A stretch of 37,607 nucleotides of DNA from CALHVX01 sp038757945 (GTDB lineage Bacteria > Pseudomonadota > Gammaproteobacteria > Pseudomonadales > Azotimanducaceae), in contig JBCDGJ010000033.1 in NCBI GenBank assembly GCA_038757945.1, positions 1 to 37,607 on the forward strand, written 5' to 3'. Below are positions 7,906 through 16,672 of this stretch, piece by piece; position 1 is the first letter of the stretch, and every line of letters starts with the position of its first letter. The notes beneath the pieces were generated by a model. The model worked only from the letters and a program-made list of their open reading frames with translations. It was not told the DNA's origin and made no database searches. A program made the position numbers and the translations under genes.

Positions 7906-8664
7906 TCAGCGATTCGCTCGCTGAACCAGCGGCCGCACCAGCGCCGAGCGCGCAATGGGATCAATCCAGCGATAGAGCCGGCCGGACAACATGACCGGCT
8001 GACCGCGCTCGACCGCCTCGATGCCTTCGCGCACCACCACGTCGGCGTTGTACCAGACCCACCCCGGAAGGCCCGCCTTCATCTCGTCGAGGCCGCCGGC
8101 CGCGTGAAACTCGGTGTGGGTGAATCCAGGACACAGCGCGCTGACCTGCACGCCGGTGCCGGCAGTCATCAGCGCAAGCTCTTCCGACAGGGCAATCACG
8201 TAGGCCTTGCTCGGCCCGTAGTTGCCGCCGGCCGAGCGCGCGATCCGTCCGGCCATCGAGGCCACGTTGATGACCCGGCCCCAGCCGCGTTCGATCATGT
8301 CCGGCAGGAAGCGATGACACATCTCGGCGACGGACAGCATCATCAGCCGCAGGAACGCGTCCTGTGCGGACCAGTCCCGGTCCTCCAGCAGGTTGGGACC
8401 TGACGCTCCGGCGTTGTTGACGAGGTAGTCCACCGGGCGCTCCGCCGCCGCTGCAATGGCGGCAGGTGCCGCAGGATCGCAGAGGTCGGCAGCGATGCTC
8501 TGTACCTGAATGCCATGGGCTTGCTTGAGTTCCCCGGCCAGTGCCTCCAGCCGCTCGAGCCGCCGCGCGACCAGGATCAGATCATGGCCCTGGGTGGCGA
8601 GCTGGCGGGCAAATTCGACGCCCAGCCCGGCAGAGGCGCCGGTGATCAGTGCGGTTCGGGGCAT
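7906..8664 (-). CDS. SDR family NAD(P)-dependent oxidoreductase
   Basis: A 252-residue classical short-chain dehydrogenase. The Rossmann motif TGASAGLG (residues 8-15) follows the short N-terminal strand. Arg-rich VARRLERLEAL after strand 2 suggests NADP(H) preference. The structural motif NNAG and the catalytic set, Ser in NVASMAGR and YGPSK (Tyr and Lys), are all present. It resembles the DltE/YqjQ-type subgroup of general keto-reductases; the substrate is unknown. It is monocistronic, convergent with the membrane protein gene and divergent from the NTF2-like gene, with about 230 bases of possible promoter between. Confidence 0.88.
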   Translation of the reverse strand: MPRTALITGASAGLGVEFARQLATQGHDLILVARRLERLEALAGELKQAHGIQVQSIAADLCDPAAPAAIAAAAERPVDYLVNNAGASGPNLLEDRDWSAQDAFLRLMMLSVAEMCHRFLPDMIERGWGRVINVASMAGRIARSAGGNYGPSKAYVIALSEELALMTAGTGVQVSALCPGFTHTEFHAAGGLDEMKAGLPGWVWYNADVVVREGIEAVERGQPVMLSGRLYRWIDPIARSALVRPLVQRANR

Positions 8665-8897
8665 GGGGAGGTCCTCAGATGACGGACCCGCAGTGTCCCG
8701 GGCGCAGCGGATCCATGCAATCCGCAGCGTGGCAGAAAGTGGGATCCAAGGGGTCGGTGGGGCCGGTCCTGGGGCCTTCGGGGCGATCGTTCCCGCAGGT
8801 TGGGCTGTAGCTCGGGAACTGGCGGGTCAGGTGGGGAACGGTGGCGAGGTCGATGGATTCCGCTGCGGCGCGGTTTGCCTCCCGGAGCTTCCCAAGT

Positions 8898-9395
8898 ATG
8901 GTGGACAGCGACCAGCTAAGAGGGCGTCCAGCCGTGTTTGAGGTTTCTGTTTCCGCGGTGGTCATCGGGCGGAAGGTGGCGTTCATGCTGCTGCTCGCCG
9001 CCGGGTTCGCCGGTGTTCCAGAGCTGGCCCGGGCTGACCACGCCGGACCGGAGGCGGTGATCAGCAATTACGTCAAGGCCTGCTACACCGGCGATGTTGC
9101 GCTGCTGAAGTCCCTGTTTCATGCCGAAGCCCTCATGACGGGCCACAGCAAGCGTGGGTTCTACCTCGGCTCGCCGGAACCGTTTTTTGCCAACGTGGCC
9201 GGGCAGGAGCCGATGAGCAAGACTGAGGCTGCCTACGAGGGTCGCATCACCACGGTCCAGGTGAGCGGTGATATCGCAGCCGTTACCCTGGAAGAAACCG
9301 GTTACTTCGGGCGCAGCTACACCGATGTGTTTACGTTGGCCAAGCTGGATGGGGAGTGGAAGATCGTCAGCAAGACCTACTACCAGTCACAGTAA
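8898..9395 (+). CDS. Secreted NTF2-like (putative lumazine-binding) protein
   Basis: About 165 residues. After a hydrophobic signal-like segment (VAFMLLLAAGFAGVPELARA) comes a compact NTF2/SnoaL-fold domain: AVISNYVKACYTGDVALLKSLFHAEALM, EGRITTVQVSGDIAAVTLEE and the ending DGEWKIVSKTYYQ, typical of the 'putative lumazine-binding' (DUF4440-like) family. These small cone-shaped domains bind diverse ligands or act as enzymes; the role here is unknown, probably periplasmic. The start is uncertain: ATG 8898 (GGAG upstream) is listed, while GTG 8958 or ATG 8985 would give a more usual signal peptide. It lies 59 bases upstream of the amidohydrolase and may be co-transcribed with it. Confidence 0.75.
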   Translation: MVDSDQLRGRPAVFEVSVSAVVIGRKVAFMLLLAAGFAGVPELARADHAGPEAVISNYVKACYTGDVALLKSLFHAEALMTGHSKRGFYLGSPEPFFANVAGQEPMSKTEAAYEGRITTVQVSGDIAAVTLEETGYFGRSYTDVFTLAKLDGEWKIVSKTYYQSQ

Positions 9396-9454
9396 TTGCG
9401 CTGGCTGGGCAGGTCTCGCGGGCGCCCGTGGGGCGCAGAGACAGAGAGGGGAAG

Positions 9455-11104
9455 ATGAGCAGAGGGGGAACCTGCGGCCTGGTGGCGGCAGTGGTGTGGA
9501 CGGTGACCGCGGCGGCGGCCGCTGCCGCCGAACGGGTCACGCCGGGGGAAGAGGGACCCGCCAGGGTGGCCCGCTTTGGCGTGCAGATACCCGCGCCGGC
9601 GCCCGTCCGCGGACCTGGGGATGGTGAAGGGCCCTTCGAGCGTCTGGAGCTGCGTGACGTGATGCTCGTTGATGGCCTCGGTACGCCGCCCCGGGGCCCG
9701 ATGGACGTGATCGTCGAACGGGATCGGATTGCCGGCATCAAGCGCAGCCCGTCGACGCGCGACGAGCCCGATCCAGCGCTGGACTCCGGGTCCACCCGGA
9801 TCATCGACGGTACGGGGCTGTTTCTGCTGCCGGGCTTCATCGACGCGCACGGCCATATCGGCAGCGCCGGACAGGGGCTTGCGGGGCCCATTACCCCGCC
9901 GGAATACGTCTTTCGGCTCTGGCTCGCTCACGGCATTACCACGGTGCGGGAGGTCGGCTCCGGCATGGGGCTCGGCTGGACCGTCGACCATGCGAAGCGC
10001 GCCGCGGCGAACGAGATCGTTGCACCACGGATCGTGCCCTACGCCATGTTCCCGGGCCAGACCGTGACCTCGCCCGAGGGCGCGCGGGACTGGGTCAGCG
10101 CAGTGCAGAAGCGCGGTGCGCGTGGCGTCAAGCTCCGCGGTGGAACGCGGGAGGCGCAGGCGGCGGTGTATCAGGCGACCGAGCGGCTCGGCATGGGAAC
10201 GGCCAACCACCACGATCAGCGCGGCGTCTATCACATGAATGCCCTCGACAGCGCTCGCCTTGGCCTCGACAGCATGGAGCACTGGTACGGCCTGCCGGAG
10301 GCGCTGTTTACCGACCGGACGATTCAGGACTATCCGCCGGACTACAACTACAGCGACGAGCAGTGGCGCTTTGGCCAGGCCGGACGGCTGTGGCAACAGG
10401 CGGCACCACCGGGCTCGAAGGCGTGGAACGCGGTGATCGAAGAGTTTCTCGAGCTCGACTTCACGCTCTCCCCGACCTTCACCATCTACGAGGCGAACCG
10501 CGACGTGGCCCGGGCGCGGGATGCGGAATGGCACGCCGATTACACCTGGCCTGCGCTGAAGAAATTCTTCATGCCCGATCCGCGGCTGCACGGCTCCTAT
10601 CACTTCGACTGGACTACTGCCGACGAAGTCGCCTGGCGCGAGAACTTCCGCCTGTGGATGCAGTTCGTCAACGATTACAAAAACCGGGGCGGGCGCGTGG
10701 TCACAGGCTCCGATGCGGGCTTCATCTTCAAACTCTACGGATTCGGCTTCGTGCGCGAGCTGGAGCTGCTGCAGGAAGCCGGTTTCCACCCGCTCGAGGT
10801 CCTGCAGGCGGCAACCCTCAATGGTGCCGAGCTGCTCGGGATGGAAGATGAGATCGGCAGCGTGGTGCCTGGGCGCAAGGCGGACCTGGTGCTGGTACCC
10901 GGTAACCCGCTGGCCAACTTCAAGCGTCTCTACGGCACCGGTCACATGAAGTTGAATCGGAGTACGGGCAAGCTCGAGCGGGTCGGCGGCGTACGCTTCA
11001 CGGTTCGCGACGGGGTTGTTTACGACGCGCCGAAGCTGTTGGCGGAGGTCCGGCAGATGGTGCGGGACGCCGAGCCGGGTGCCGGCGAGGGGTCAGCGCC
11101 ATGA
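9455..11104 (+). CDS. Exported metal-dependent amidohydrolase
   Basis: A 549-residue amidohydrolase-superfamily enzyme that should hydrolyse an amide, cyclic imide or peptide bond at a one- or two-metal centre. Metal and catalytic residues are visible in order: GFIDAHGHIG (His132, His134), GVKLRGG (Lys226), ANHHD (His252/253), DSMEHW (His276) and TGSDAG (Asp420). The C-terminal GSVVPGRKADLVLVPGNPL is the usual return into the small beta-domain. A signal peptide (residues 1-25, Ala-rich) predicts a periplasmic location. Start ATG 9455 has an excellent AGAGGGGAAG site; an upstream frame is ignored. The stop overlaps the next gene by four bases (ATGA), so it is coupled with the M48 lipoprotein. 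It is closest to imidazolonepropionase/Xaa-Pro-dipeptidase-like members; the substrate is unknown. Confidence 0.88.
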   Translation: MSRGGTCGLVAAVVWTVTAAAAAAAERVTPGEEGPARVARFGVQIPAPAPVRGPGDGEGPFERLELRDVMLVDGLGTPPRGPMDVIVERDRIAGIKRSPSTRDEPDPALDSGSTRIIDGTGLFLLPGFIDAHGHIGSAGQGLAGPITPPEYVFRLWLAHGITTVREVGSGMGLGWTVDHAKRAAANEIVAPRIVPYAMFPGQTVTSPEGARDWVSAVQKRGARGVKLRGGTREAQAAVYQATERLGMGTANHHDQRGVYHMNALDSARLGLDSMEHWYGLPEALFTDRTIQDYPPDYNYSDEQWRFGQAGRLWQQAAPPGSKAWNAVIEEFLELDFTLSPTFTIYEANRDVARARDAEWHADYTWPALKKFFMPDPRLHGSYHFDWTTADEVAWRENFRLWMQFVNDYKNRGGRVVTGSDAGFIFKLYGFGFVRELELLQEAGFHPLEVLQAATLNGAELLGMEDEIGSVVPGRKADLVLVPGNPLANFKRLYGTGHMKLNRSTGKLERVGGVRFTVRDGVVYDAPKLLAEVRQMVRDAEPGAGEGSAP

Positions 11105-12708
11105 ACGGGGGAACCGCACAGCATTTTGCGGCCCCTTCGCTCCACGCCATGGGTCGCGTTGTACTGCAGACACTCCTCTTCCTTCCGCTCGTCATGCTGC
11201 AGGCGTGTACGACGAACCCGGTGACCGGAGAGTCCGAGTTCACGCTGATGTCCGAGGCACAGGAACTCAAGATCGGCGAGCAGTACTACCTGCCGACGCA
11301 GCAGAGCCAGGGCGGGGTGCTGAAAATTGACCCGGCACTGTCCGCCTACGTAAGCGAGGTTGGCCAGCGGCTGGCGGCGGTCAGCGATCGCGAGCTGCCG
11401 TACGAGTTTGTGGTCCTGAACAGCTCCATACCGAACGCCTGGGCGCTTCCCGGCGGCAAGATTGCCGTGAATCGAGGCTTGCTCACGACCCTTGAGAATG
11501 AGGCGGAGCTCGCAGCTGTGCTCGGTCATGAAGTTGTGCATGCAGCGGCGCGGCATACGGCGCAGGCGCAGACGCGGGGCATGCTGCTGCAGGGTGCACT
11601 GCTCGGCAGCATGATCGGTGCCCAGGGCAGCGACTATGCCAACCTCATCATGGCTGGTGCATCGCTTGGCGCCCAGCTGATCACGCAGCGCTACGGTCGC
11701 GATGCGGAGCGCGAGTCGGACTACTACGGCATCGACTACATGCTGCGTGCGGGCTATGACCCCAACGCGTCGGTGACGCTGCAGGAGAAGTTCCTGGCCC
11801 TTGCGCAGGACCGGGGGCGCAACCCGTCGTGGTTCGAGGGCCTGTTTCTCAGCCATCCGCCGTCCAGCGAGCGTATCGAGAACAACCAGCAGAAGGTCGC
11901 TGGTCTGGAGCTCGCGGGGCGCGACCTGGAGCTCGGCGAAAGTCGTTACCAACAGGCGGTTGCGCGTCTGGCCGAGGCAGCGCCAGCCTATGACCTCCTT
12001 GACGGGGCCTACCGGGAGATTCAGCAGGATGATCTCGAGGAGGCCATGGCAAAGCTGCGGCGGGCCAACGCGATGCTGCCGCAGGAGGCCCGCTTCGATG
12101 GTCTGCGCGGCGATATCCTGCTCAAGCAGCAGCGCTATCGTGAGGCAGTCGCAACCTATACGGCCGCGCTGGCGAAGGACGATGAGTACTTCACCTACTA
12201 CCTGGGCCGAGGAGTGGCCAACGCCCGTTTGGGCGAACGGGTCGCGGCAAAGGCCGACCTGGAACGCAGCGCAAAGCTCCTGCCTACGGCAACTGCGGCC
12301 ATGGAGCTGGGCGATCTAGCGCTGGCTGGGAACGATCGTGCGGCGGCCAAGGAGTACTACCGGGTTGCTGCACAGGCCGGTGGCGACGTCAGCAAACGTG
12401 CTGCGGTGGCCTATACGCGGCTGGACATGCAGGAGAACCCCGCATCCTACTTCCGCGTACGCTCAGCGACGGATGAGCGAGGCCGTCTGCTGGCTCAGGT
12501 CACCAATGCCAGCCCGGTCAGCGCTGACGGCGTGCAGATCGAGTTTCGGATCCTGGTTTCGGGGCGGGTGAAGTCGGGCGTGCGGCGCATCGGTACGCTG
12601 GCGTCCGGCGAGTCACGGGTGGTGGATGCAGGCGTCCGCTTGCCCGCAGAACTTGCCGGTGATCCGGGCAAGTACGACGCACGGGTGATTGCCGCCCGGG
12701 CGCGGTAA
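11101..12708 (+). CDS. M48 family zinc metalloprotease lipoprotein with TPRs (BepA-like)
   Basis: A 535-residue periplasmic protease and chaperone-like protein. The lipobox LQAC (Cys36) predicts a lipoprotein. The M48 catalytic site is GHEVVHAAARH (His143, Glu144, His147), with the third zinc ligand region GRDAERESDYYG (Glu203, Asp207). From about residue 300, TPR-like repeats (EEAMAKLRRANAMLPQ, YREAVATYTAALAKD) resemble E. coli BepA, which helps or degrades outer-membrane proteins such as LptD. The C-terminal 100 residues form an extra beta-rich segment not found in BepA. ATG 11101 overlaps the amidohydrolase stop and follows GAGGGG; ATG 11149 would give a shorter signal peptide. Family is certain, the BepA role inferred. 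Confidence 0.88.
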   Translation: MNGGTAQHFAAPSLHAMGRVVLQTLLFLPLVMLQACTTNPVTGESEFTLMSEAQELKIGEQYYLPTQQSQGGVLKIDPALSAYVSEVGQRLAAVSDRELPYEFVVLNSSIPNAWALPGGKIAVNRGLLTTLENEAELAAVLGHEVVHAAARHTAQAQTRGMLLQGALLGSMIGAQGSDYANLIMAGASLGAQLITQRYGRDAERESDYYGIDYMLRAGYDPNASVTLQEKFLALAQDRGRNPSWFEGLFLSHPPSSERIENNQQKVAGLELAGRDLELGESRYQQAVARLAEAAPAYDLLDGAYREIQQDDLEEAMAKLRRANAMLPQEARFDGLRGDILLKQQRYREAVATYTAALAKDDEYFTYYLGRGVANARLGERVAAKADLERSAKLLPTATAAMELGDLALAGNDRAAAKEYYRVAAQAGGDVSKRAAVAYTRLDMQENPASYFRVRSATDERGRLLAQVTNASPVSADGVQIEFRILVSGRVKSGVRRIGTLASGESRVVDAGVRLPAELAGDPGKYDARVIAARAR

Positions 12709-12749
12709 CGTCAGCTGCGCCGGAAGGCTGAGCAGCGCGGGCAGCACAC

Positions 12750-14144
12750 CTAAGCAGGGTCGGGCCGTTCGTCCAGCTGGCGGCGGATTTCCGCGTGCGT
12801 CTCTTCATCCAGCCGGAAGTTGCGGAACAGAAAGGCACCGATCGCGTAGCACACCAGCGGGAACAGGCCGTAGAGGGTGACTATCGCCAGCTGGACGGAC
12901 ATGGGCTGCGCCTGGTTCGGTTCGAAACCGGCGACTTGCAGCACAAAGCCGGTCAGCATCAGCATCACGCCCGTGGCGCTTTTGTAGACGAAGTTCCAGG
13001 CGGCGAAGTAAGAGCCTTCTTTGCGCTCACCGGTCATCAGCTCGTCATAGTCAATGACATCGCCCTGAATCGACGGCGAGATGGTGCCCCCGCAGCCGGC
13101 GGCGAGCCCGGCGAACGCTGCGGCAATACAGATATAGGTGAGCTTGAACTCGAGCGTCGGCAGAAAGGGTAGGGCGAACATGCTGCCGAAGGACAGCCCG
13201 GTCAGAATCATCGAAAACATCCACAGCCGGATTTTTCCGAAGCGGCGCGACAGCGGGATCCACAGCGGTACCGAGAACGATGACGGGATCATGTAACAGA
13301 GAATGATTACCGGTGCCCAGACCGCGGCTCCTACCACGTACTGGGCAACGTACAGGGTCAGCGCCGCGATTGCCGCGGATCCGACGTGTTCAATGAAGGT
13401 CACCAGGATCAGCAACCGGGCGTAACGGTTGCGCCAGACGTCGCGAAACGCGTGGAATGGCTGCGCGCTGACCCGACCCTGAAAGTCCGCCCGTTCCCGC
13501 AGCTGGCTGACTGCCCCGATCAGCAGCAGCGCCATGACTGCAGAAGCTACGACGGCGAGCTCAAAGGCCCGGGCCCGGACCACCTCAGTGCCTTGCTGCT
13601 CCGCACTGCCGAGCACATACAGCGTTGCCAGCGAGATGATCGAGCCAAAGGTGTAGAACCCATGCCGGACGCCGAACAGGCGGCTGCGTTCGTGGTAGCT
13701 CTCGGAGAGCTCGGCACCCAGGGACAGGTGCGGCACAAAAAAGACGGTCATTGCCGAGTAGAAGCAGATCACGGCCACCGCCATCCAGACAGCGAGCCCG
13801 GTGCCGGTGATTCCTTGAGGCGGTGCAAAGACCATGATGAACGCCCCGAAAATTGGCACCGCACTGGCCAGAATCCAGGTTCGGCGACGACCGAAACGAT
13901 TGCGCGTGCGGTCCGACAGGTAGCCGACCAGCGGGTCTGACACCGCGTCCCAGATCCGCGACAGGCTGAAGATGACGCCCATCACCGCCGGCGGAATAAG
14001 CAGCACGTCGGTGGAGAACTTCATTACGTAAAGGCTCATGATCAGATACATGTAGCCCGCACCGAGGCCCGGTGCGCCGTAGCTGAGCGTTACGAGCCAG
14101 CTCACCTTTGGACCTCTGATCGCGGGCGCAGTCGCCTCAGCCAT
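12750..14144 (-). CDS. MFS transporter of the GPH (MelB-like) family
   Basis: A 464-residue integral membrane protein with about twelve predicted helices. The glycoside-pentoside-hexuronide:cation symporter signature is visible: DAVSDPLVGYLSDRTRNRFGRRRTWIL in the first half, and PSIQGDVIDYDELMTGERKEGSYFAAW in the second, where MelB relatives place cation-site acidic residues and a conserved loop. In degradative gammaproteobacteria this subgroup often lies beside SDR and acyl-CoA dehydrogenase genes, as here, suggesting uptake of a carboxylated or isoprenoid/steroid-like compound. That substrate idea is inference. It is 90 bases downstream of an SDR on the same strand. Confidence 0.88.
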   Translation of the reverse strand: MAEATAPAIRGPKVSWLVTLSYGAPGLGAGYMYLIMSLYVMKFSTDVLLIPPAVMGVIFSLSRIWDAVSDPLVGYLSDRTRNRFGRRRTWILASAVPIFGAFIMVFAPPQGITGTGLAVWMAVAVICFYSAMTVFFVPHLSLGAELSESYHERSRLFGVRHGFYTFGSIISLATLYVLGSAEQQGTEVVRARAFELAVVASAVMALLLIGAVSQLRERADFQGRVSAQPFHAFRDVWRNRYARLLILVTFIEHVGSAAIAALTLYVAQYVVGAAVWAPVIILCYMIPSSFSVPLWIPLSRRFGKIRLWMFSMILTGLSFGSMFALPFLPTLEFKLTYICIAAAFAGLAAGCGGTISPSIQGDVIDYDELMTGERKEGSYFAAWNFVYKSATGVMLMLTGFVLQVAGFEPNQAQPMSVQLAIVTLYGLFPLVCYAIGAFLFRNFRLDEETHAEIRRQLDERPDPA

Positions 14145-14234
14145 GTTTACTGCCTCTGCTTACTCGCGCGCTCGTTGGCGTGGCGGCCTGCGGGGTCTGA
14201 CTTCAACTGGTTTTCAGGAGGCGGCATTCCGCCC

Positions 14235-15017
14235 TCAGCGCGCCGAGTAACCGCCGTCTACCGGCAGGATGATGCCGTTCACGAAGCTCGCGTCATCGCT
14301 CGCCAGGAAAGCCGCAGCTGCAGCGATTTCTTTCGGCTGGCCGAGGCGCCCGATGGGGTGCAGAGATTTCAGGAACTCGTTGCCTTCCTCGGTCTCGCGG
14401 AACTCAGCGGTCATTTCTGTCTCGATGAACCCTGGCGCAACTGCATTAACCCGCACGCCCATGGGTCCGTAGTCGATGGCGAACTGCTTCGTAAGCCCTG
14501 CAACACCGTGCTTTGCTGCGACGTAGGCGCCAGGATCCCGCTCGGCGGCCTCCCCATCGTCGTCGGCGGCGTCTGCTTCCGCAGGAGGCAGATAGAGGCC
14601 GAGCAGGCCTGCGATGGACGCCGTGCTGATGATCGCGCCGCCGCCGTTAGCCGCCATGTGGCGGGCGCCGTGAAGAAGACCGTAGTAGACGCCGGAGAGG
14701 TTGATGGCGATGGTCTTGTCCCAGCCGTTGCCCCCGCCGACACCGGCATTGTTGAAGAGGATCTGAAGGCTGCCGAAGTGGCTGACCGTGGCTGCTATGG
14801 CGGCTTTGACGTCTTCTTCCGAGGAGACATCCAATCCGATGGCCGCGCTGTTTCCGCCCTGTTCGTCGATGAGGCTGGCGGTGCCTTCAGCGGCCTGGCG
14901 GTTGATGTCCGAGCACATGACGTGCGCACCCTCTGCGGCGAAACGCAGTGCGCTGGCCTGTCCGATGCCGCTTCCTGCGCCGGTAACGTGAGCCACCTTG
15001 CCCGCCAGTCGATTCAT
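14235..15017 (-). CDS. SDR family oxidoreductase (classical)
   Basis: A 260-residue short-chain dehydrogenase. Motifs in order are VTGAGSGIG (residues 11-19), an acidic end to strand 2 (MCSDINRQ, indicating NAD+), NNAGVGGG, Ser in ISTASIAG, and YVAAKHG (Tyr/Lys pair). PGFIETEM and FVNGIILPVDGGYSAR complete the family C-terminus. An acidic insert (EADAADDDGEAAERDP) sits before the catalytic Tyr, which is unusual and may shape the substrate pocket. It probably oxidises a hydroxyl group of an acyl or ring compound. It lies between the acyl-CoA dehydrogenase (159 bases upstream) and the MFS transporter, all on the minus strand. Confidence 0.9.
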   Translation of the reverse strand: MNRLAGKVAHVTGAGSGIGQASALRFAAEGAHVMCSDINRQAAEGTASLIDEQGGNSAAIGLDVSSEEDVKAAIAATVSHFGSLQILFNNAGVGGGNGWDKTIAINLSGVYYGLLHGARHMAANGGGAIISTASIAGLLGLYLPPAEADAADDDGEAAERDPGAYVAAKHGVAGLTKQFAIDYGPMGVRVNAVAPGFIETEMTAEFRETEEGNEFLKSLHPIGRLGQPKEIAAAAAFLASDDASFVNGIILPVDGGYSAR

Positions 15018-15176
15018 GGTGCCGTCTCTCGCTGCTGTCCCCCGTGACCGGAGCTTAGCGCTTCGAGGCTAGCGTGGCGAAGGTTCAAGCGGCGCGGTCT
15101 GGCTCAGCCAGGTCACGGTGCCGGCGTCGCGCCATGCGGGTTCATGGGGCGCTATGGTGCTCGCCGCTGCGGATCC

Positions 15177-16343
15177 TCAGTAGGAGCGGGGCAGCCCGAG
15201 CACGTGCTCGCTGACGAAGTTCTGAATCATCTCCTGGGAGATCGGGGCTATCTTCATGAGCCGTGCTTCCCGCCAGTAGCGTTCCACATGGTACTCGGTT
15301 GCATAGCCGAAACCGCCGTGGGTCTGCAGTGCGCGGTCTGCTGCGAAGAAAGCCGCGTCGGCTGCCAGCCACTTGGCCATATTGGCTTCGGCGCCACAGG
15401 GTTTACCGTTGTCGATCAGCCAGCTCGCTTTGCGGATCATCAGTTCTGCGGCATCAAGGCGCATGCGGGACTCAGCCAGCGGAAAGGCGATCCCCTGATT
15501 CTTGCCGATGGGCCGCCCGAAAACGACACGGTCGTTGGCGTAGGTCACCGCCCGGCGCAGTGCAGCGCGTCCGATCCCGAGCGCCTCGGCGGCGATCAGA
15601 ATACGCTCCGCGTTCAGGCCATCGAGAATGTACCTGAAGCCCTTGCCCTCCTCGCCAACACGATCGGTCACGAGTACGGGCAGATCGTCGTAGACCACCT
15701 CGCAGGTGGCAACGGCATTGCGGCCAAGCTTGTCGATGGGCGAAATGGTGACCTCGGGCCGCTGCAGCTCGGCAAGCAGGAGCGTTAAGCCATCGGTGCG
15801 GCGCTGTACCTCGCTGCGCGGCGTGGTGCGCACCAGCAGCAGAACGCGCTGGGACTGCAGGGCCTTGGTCGTCCAGACCTTGCGACCGCGAACGAGGTAG
15901 TGGTCGCCAACCTGACGGGCGCTGGTTGTGATGGAGGTGGTATCGGTGCCGGCATCGGGCTCCGTGACGCCGAAGGCCACATGAAGCTCGCCCGTCGCGA
16001 CCGGTGGCAGGTACGCCTGCTTCATGGCTTCAGAACCGTACTTCACTACCGGATGCATGCCGAAGATCGACAGGTGCAGCGGCGTGGCGCCGTTCATGGC
16101 GGCTCCGCTTGCAGCAACGGTTTCCAGCACCAGGGAGGCTTCCGTGATTCCGCGACCGGCGCCACCGTAGGCTTCAGGAATGGCTATGCCCAGCCAGCCG
16201 GCCTTGGCCATGGTGTCGTAAAAGTCCCAGGGAAACTCGTGGTCCCTGTCTTTCTGCGCCCAGTAGTCGTCGGGATAATCCTCACAGAGACGGGCAACGG
16301 TGGTTCTGATGAGCTCCTGCTCGTCGGTGAGTTCAAAGTTCAT
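15177..16343 (-). CDS. Acyl-CoA dehydrogenase family protein
   Basis: A 388-residue flavoprotein with the three classical domains: MNFELTDEQELIRTTVARL at the start, AFGVTEPDAGTDTTSI (flavin motif), GRNAVATCEVVYDDLPV, and the TQHGGFGYATEYHVERYWREARL FAD site. At the end, where short-chain enzymes have the catalytic YEGT, this protein reads KIAPISQEM, so the usual Glu is Pro and the catalytic base must be elsewhere. A TTG at 16403 would add 20 residues; ATG 16343 is preferred because it gives the standard family N-terminus. It probably acts with the adjacent SDR and transporter in degradation of an acyl compound. Confidence 0.9.
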   Translation of the reverse strand: MNFELTDEQELIRTTVARLCEDYPDDYWAQKDRDHEFPWDFYDTMAKAGWLGIAIPEAYGGAGRGITEASLVLETVAASGAAMNGATPLHLSIFGMHPVVKYGSEAMKQAYLPPVATGELHVAFGVTEPDAGTDTTSITTSARQVGDHYLVRGRKVWTTKALQSQRVLLLVRTTPRSEVQRRTDGLTLLLAELQRPEVTISPIDKLGRNAVATCEVVYDDLPVLVTDRVGEEGKGFRYILDGLNAERILIAAEALGIGRAALRRAVTYANDRVVFGRPIGKNQGIAFPLAESRMRLDAAELMIRKASWLIDNGKPCGAEANMAKWLAADAAFFAADRALQTHGGFGYATEYHVERYWREARLMKIAPISQEMIQNFVSEHVLGLPRSY

Positions 16344-16672
16344 GGCCGGCAGCCTGTTGTAAAGGTCTCGAAAGCTCAGAGGTTCTGGCGCGTGGGCTGG
16401 CAAGGCGGAGCTCGCAGGTCAGGTTGAGTACCTTACCAAGAGCTCTAACGCAGCTAGCGCGCGCGCCAGAATCTCCCGCAGGGCGTTTCAGACGGGCCCC
16501 GTGCGCTTCGTTGTACTCATTGGCATGGTACCCGACCTGGCCTGCGGAGTGCGCCTTGCCACGTACCCCGTCTGAAGCGCTGAGCAAACGAGACTTTTGC
16601 AACAGGCTGCCTGCTCCCCTGGCCGTTACCCTGTTGCATGGTACGCGAGGCACCACGGATCGAGGCACCCCC
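16344..16672. other. Non-coding 329 bp with inverted and direct repeats
   Basis: No gene is supported here. Three structures stand out. First, an inverted repeat, GCGTTTCAGACGGG at 16483-16496 with CCCGTCTGAAGCGC at 16567-16580 (13 of 14 pair). Second, a perfect nine-base inverted repeat, TGCAACAGG at 16598-16606 with CCTGTTGCA at 16630-16638. Third, a direct repeat GCATGGTAC at 16523-16531 and 16636-16644. The stretch is both the 3' flank of the GFA gene and the promoter region of the acyl-CoA dehydrogenase. It might encode a structured RNA, a terminator, or the remains of a mobile repeat. No integrase, transposase or attC consensus is seen. Confidence 0.5.

Noticed and set aside
9380..10945. 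521-codon minus-strand open frame antisense to the amidohydrolase
   Set aside because: All metal ligands and motifs of the amidohydrolase are on the plus strand. The antisense product is low in recognisable motifs and has no ribosome site.
16440..16640. Possible integron attC site or IS remnant (CTCTAAC near one end, repeats inside)
   Set aside because: The complementary GTTRRRY core is missing at the other end. There is no integrase or transposase and no target-site duplication.
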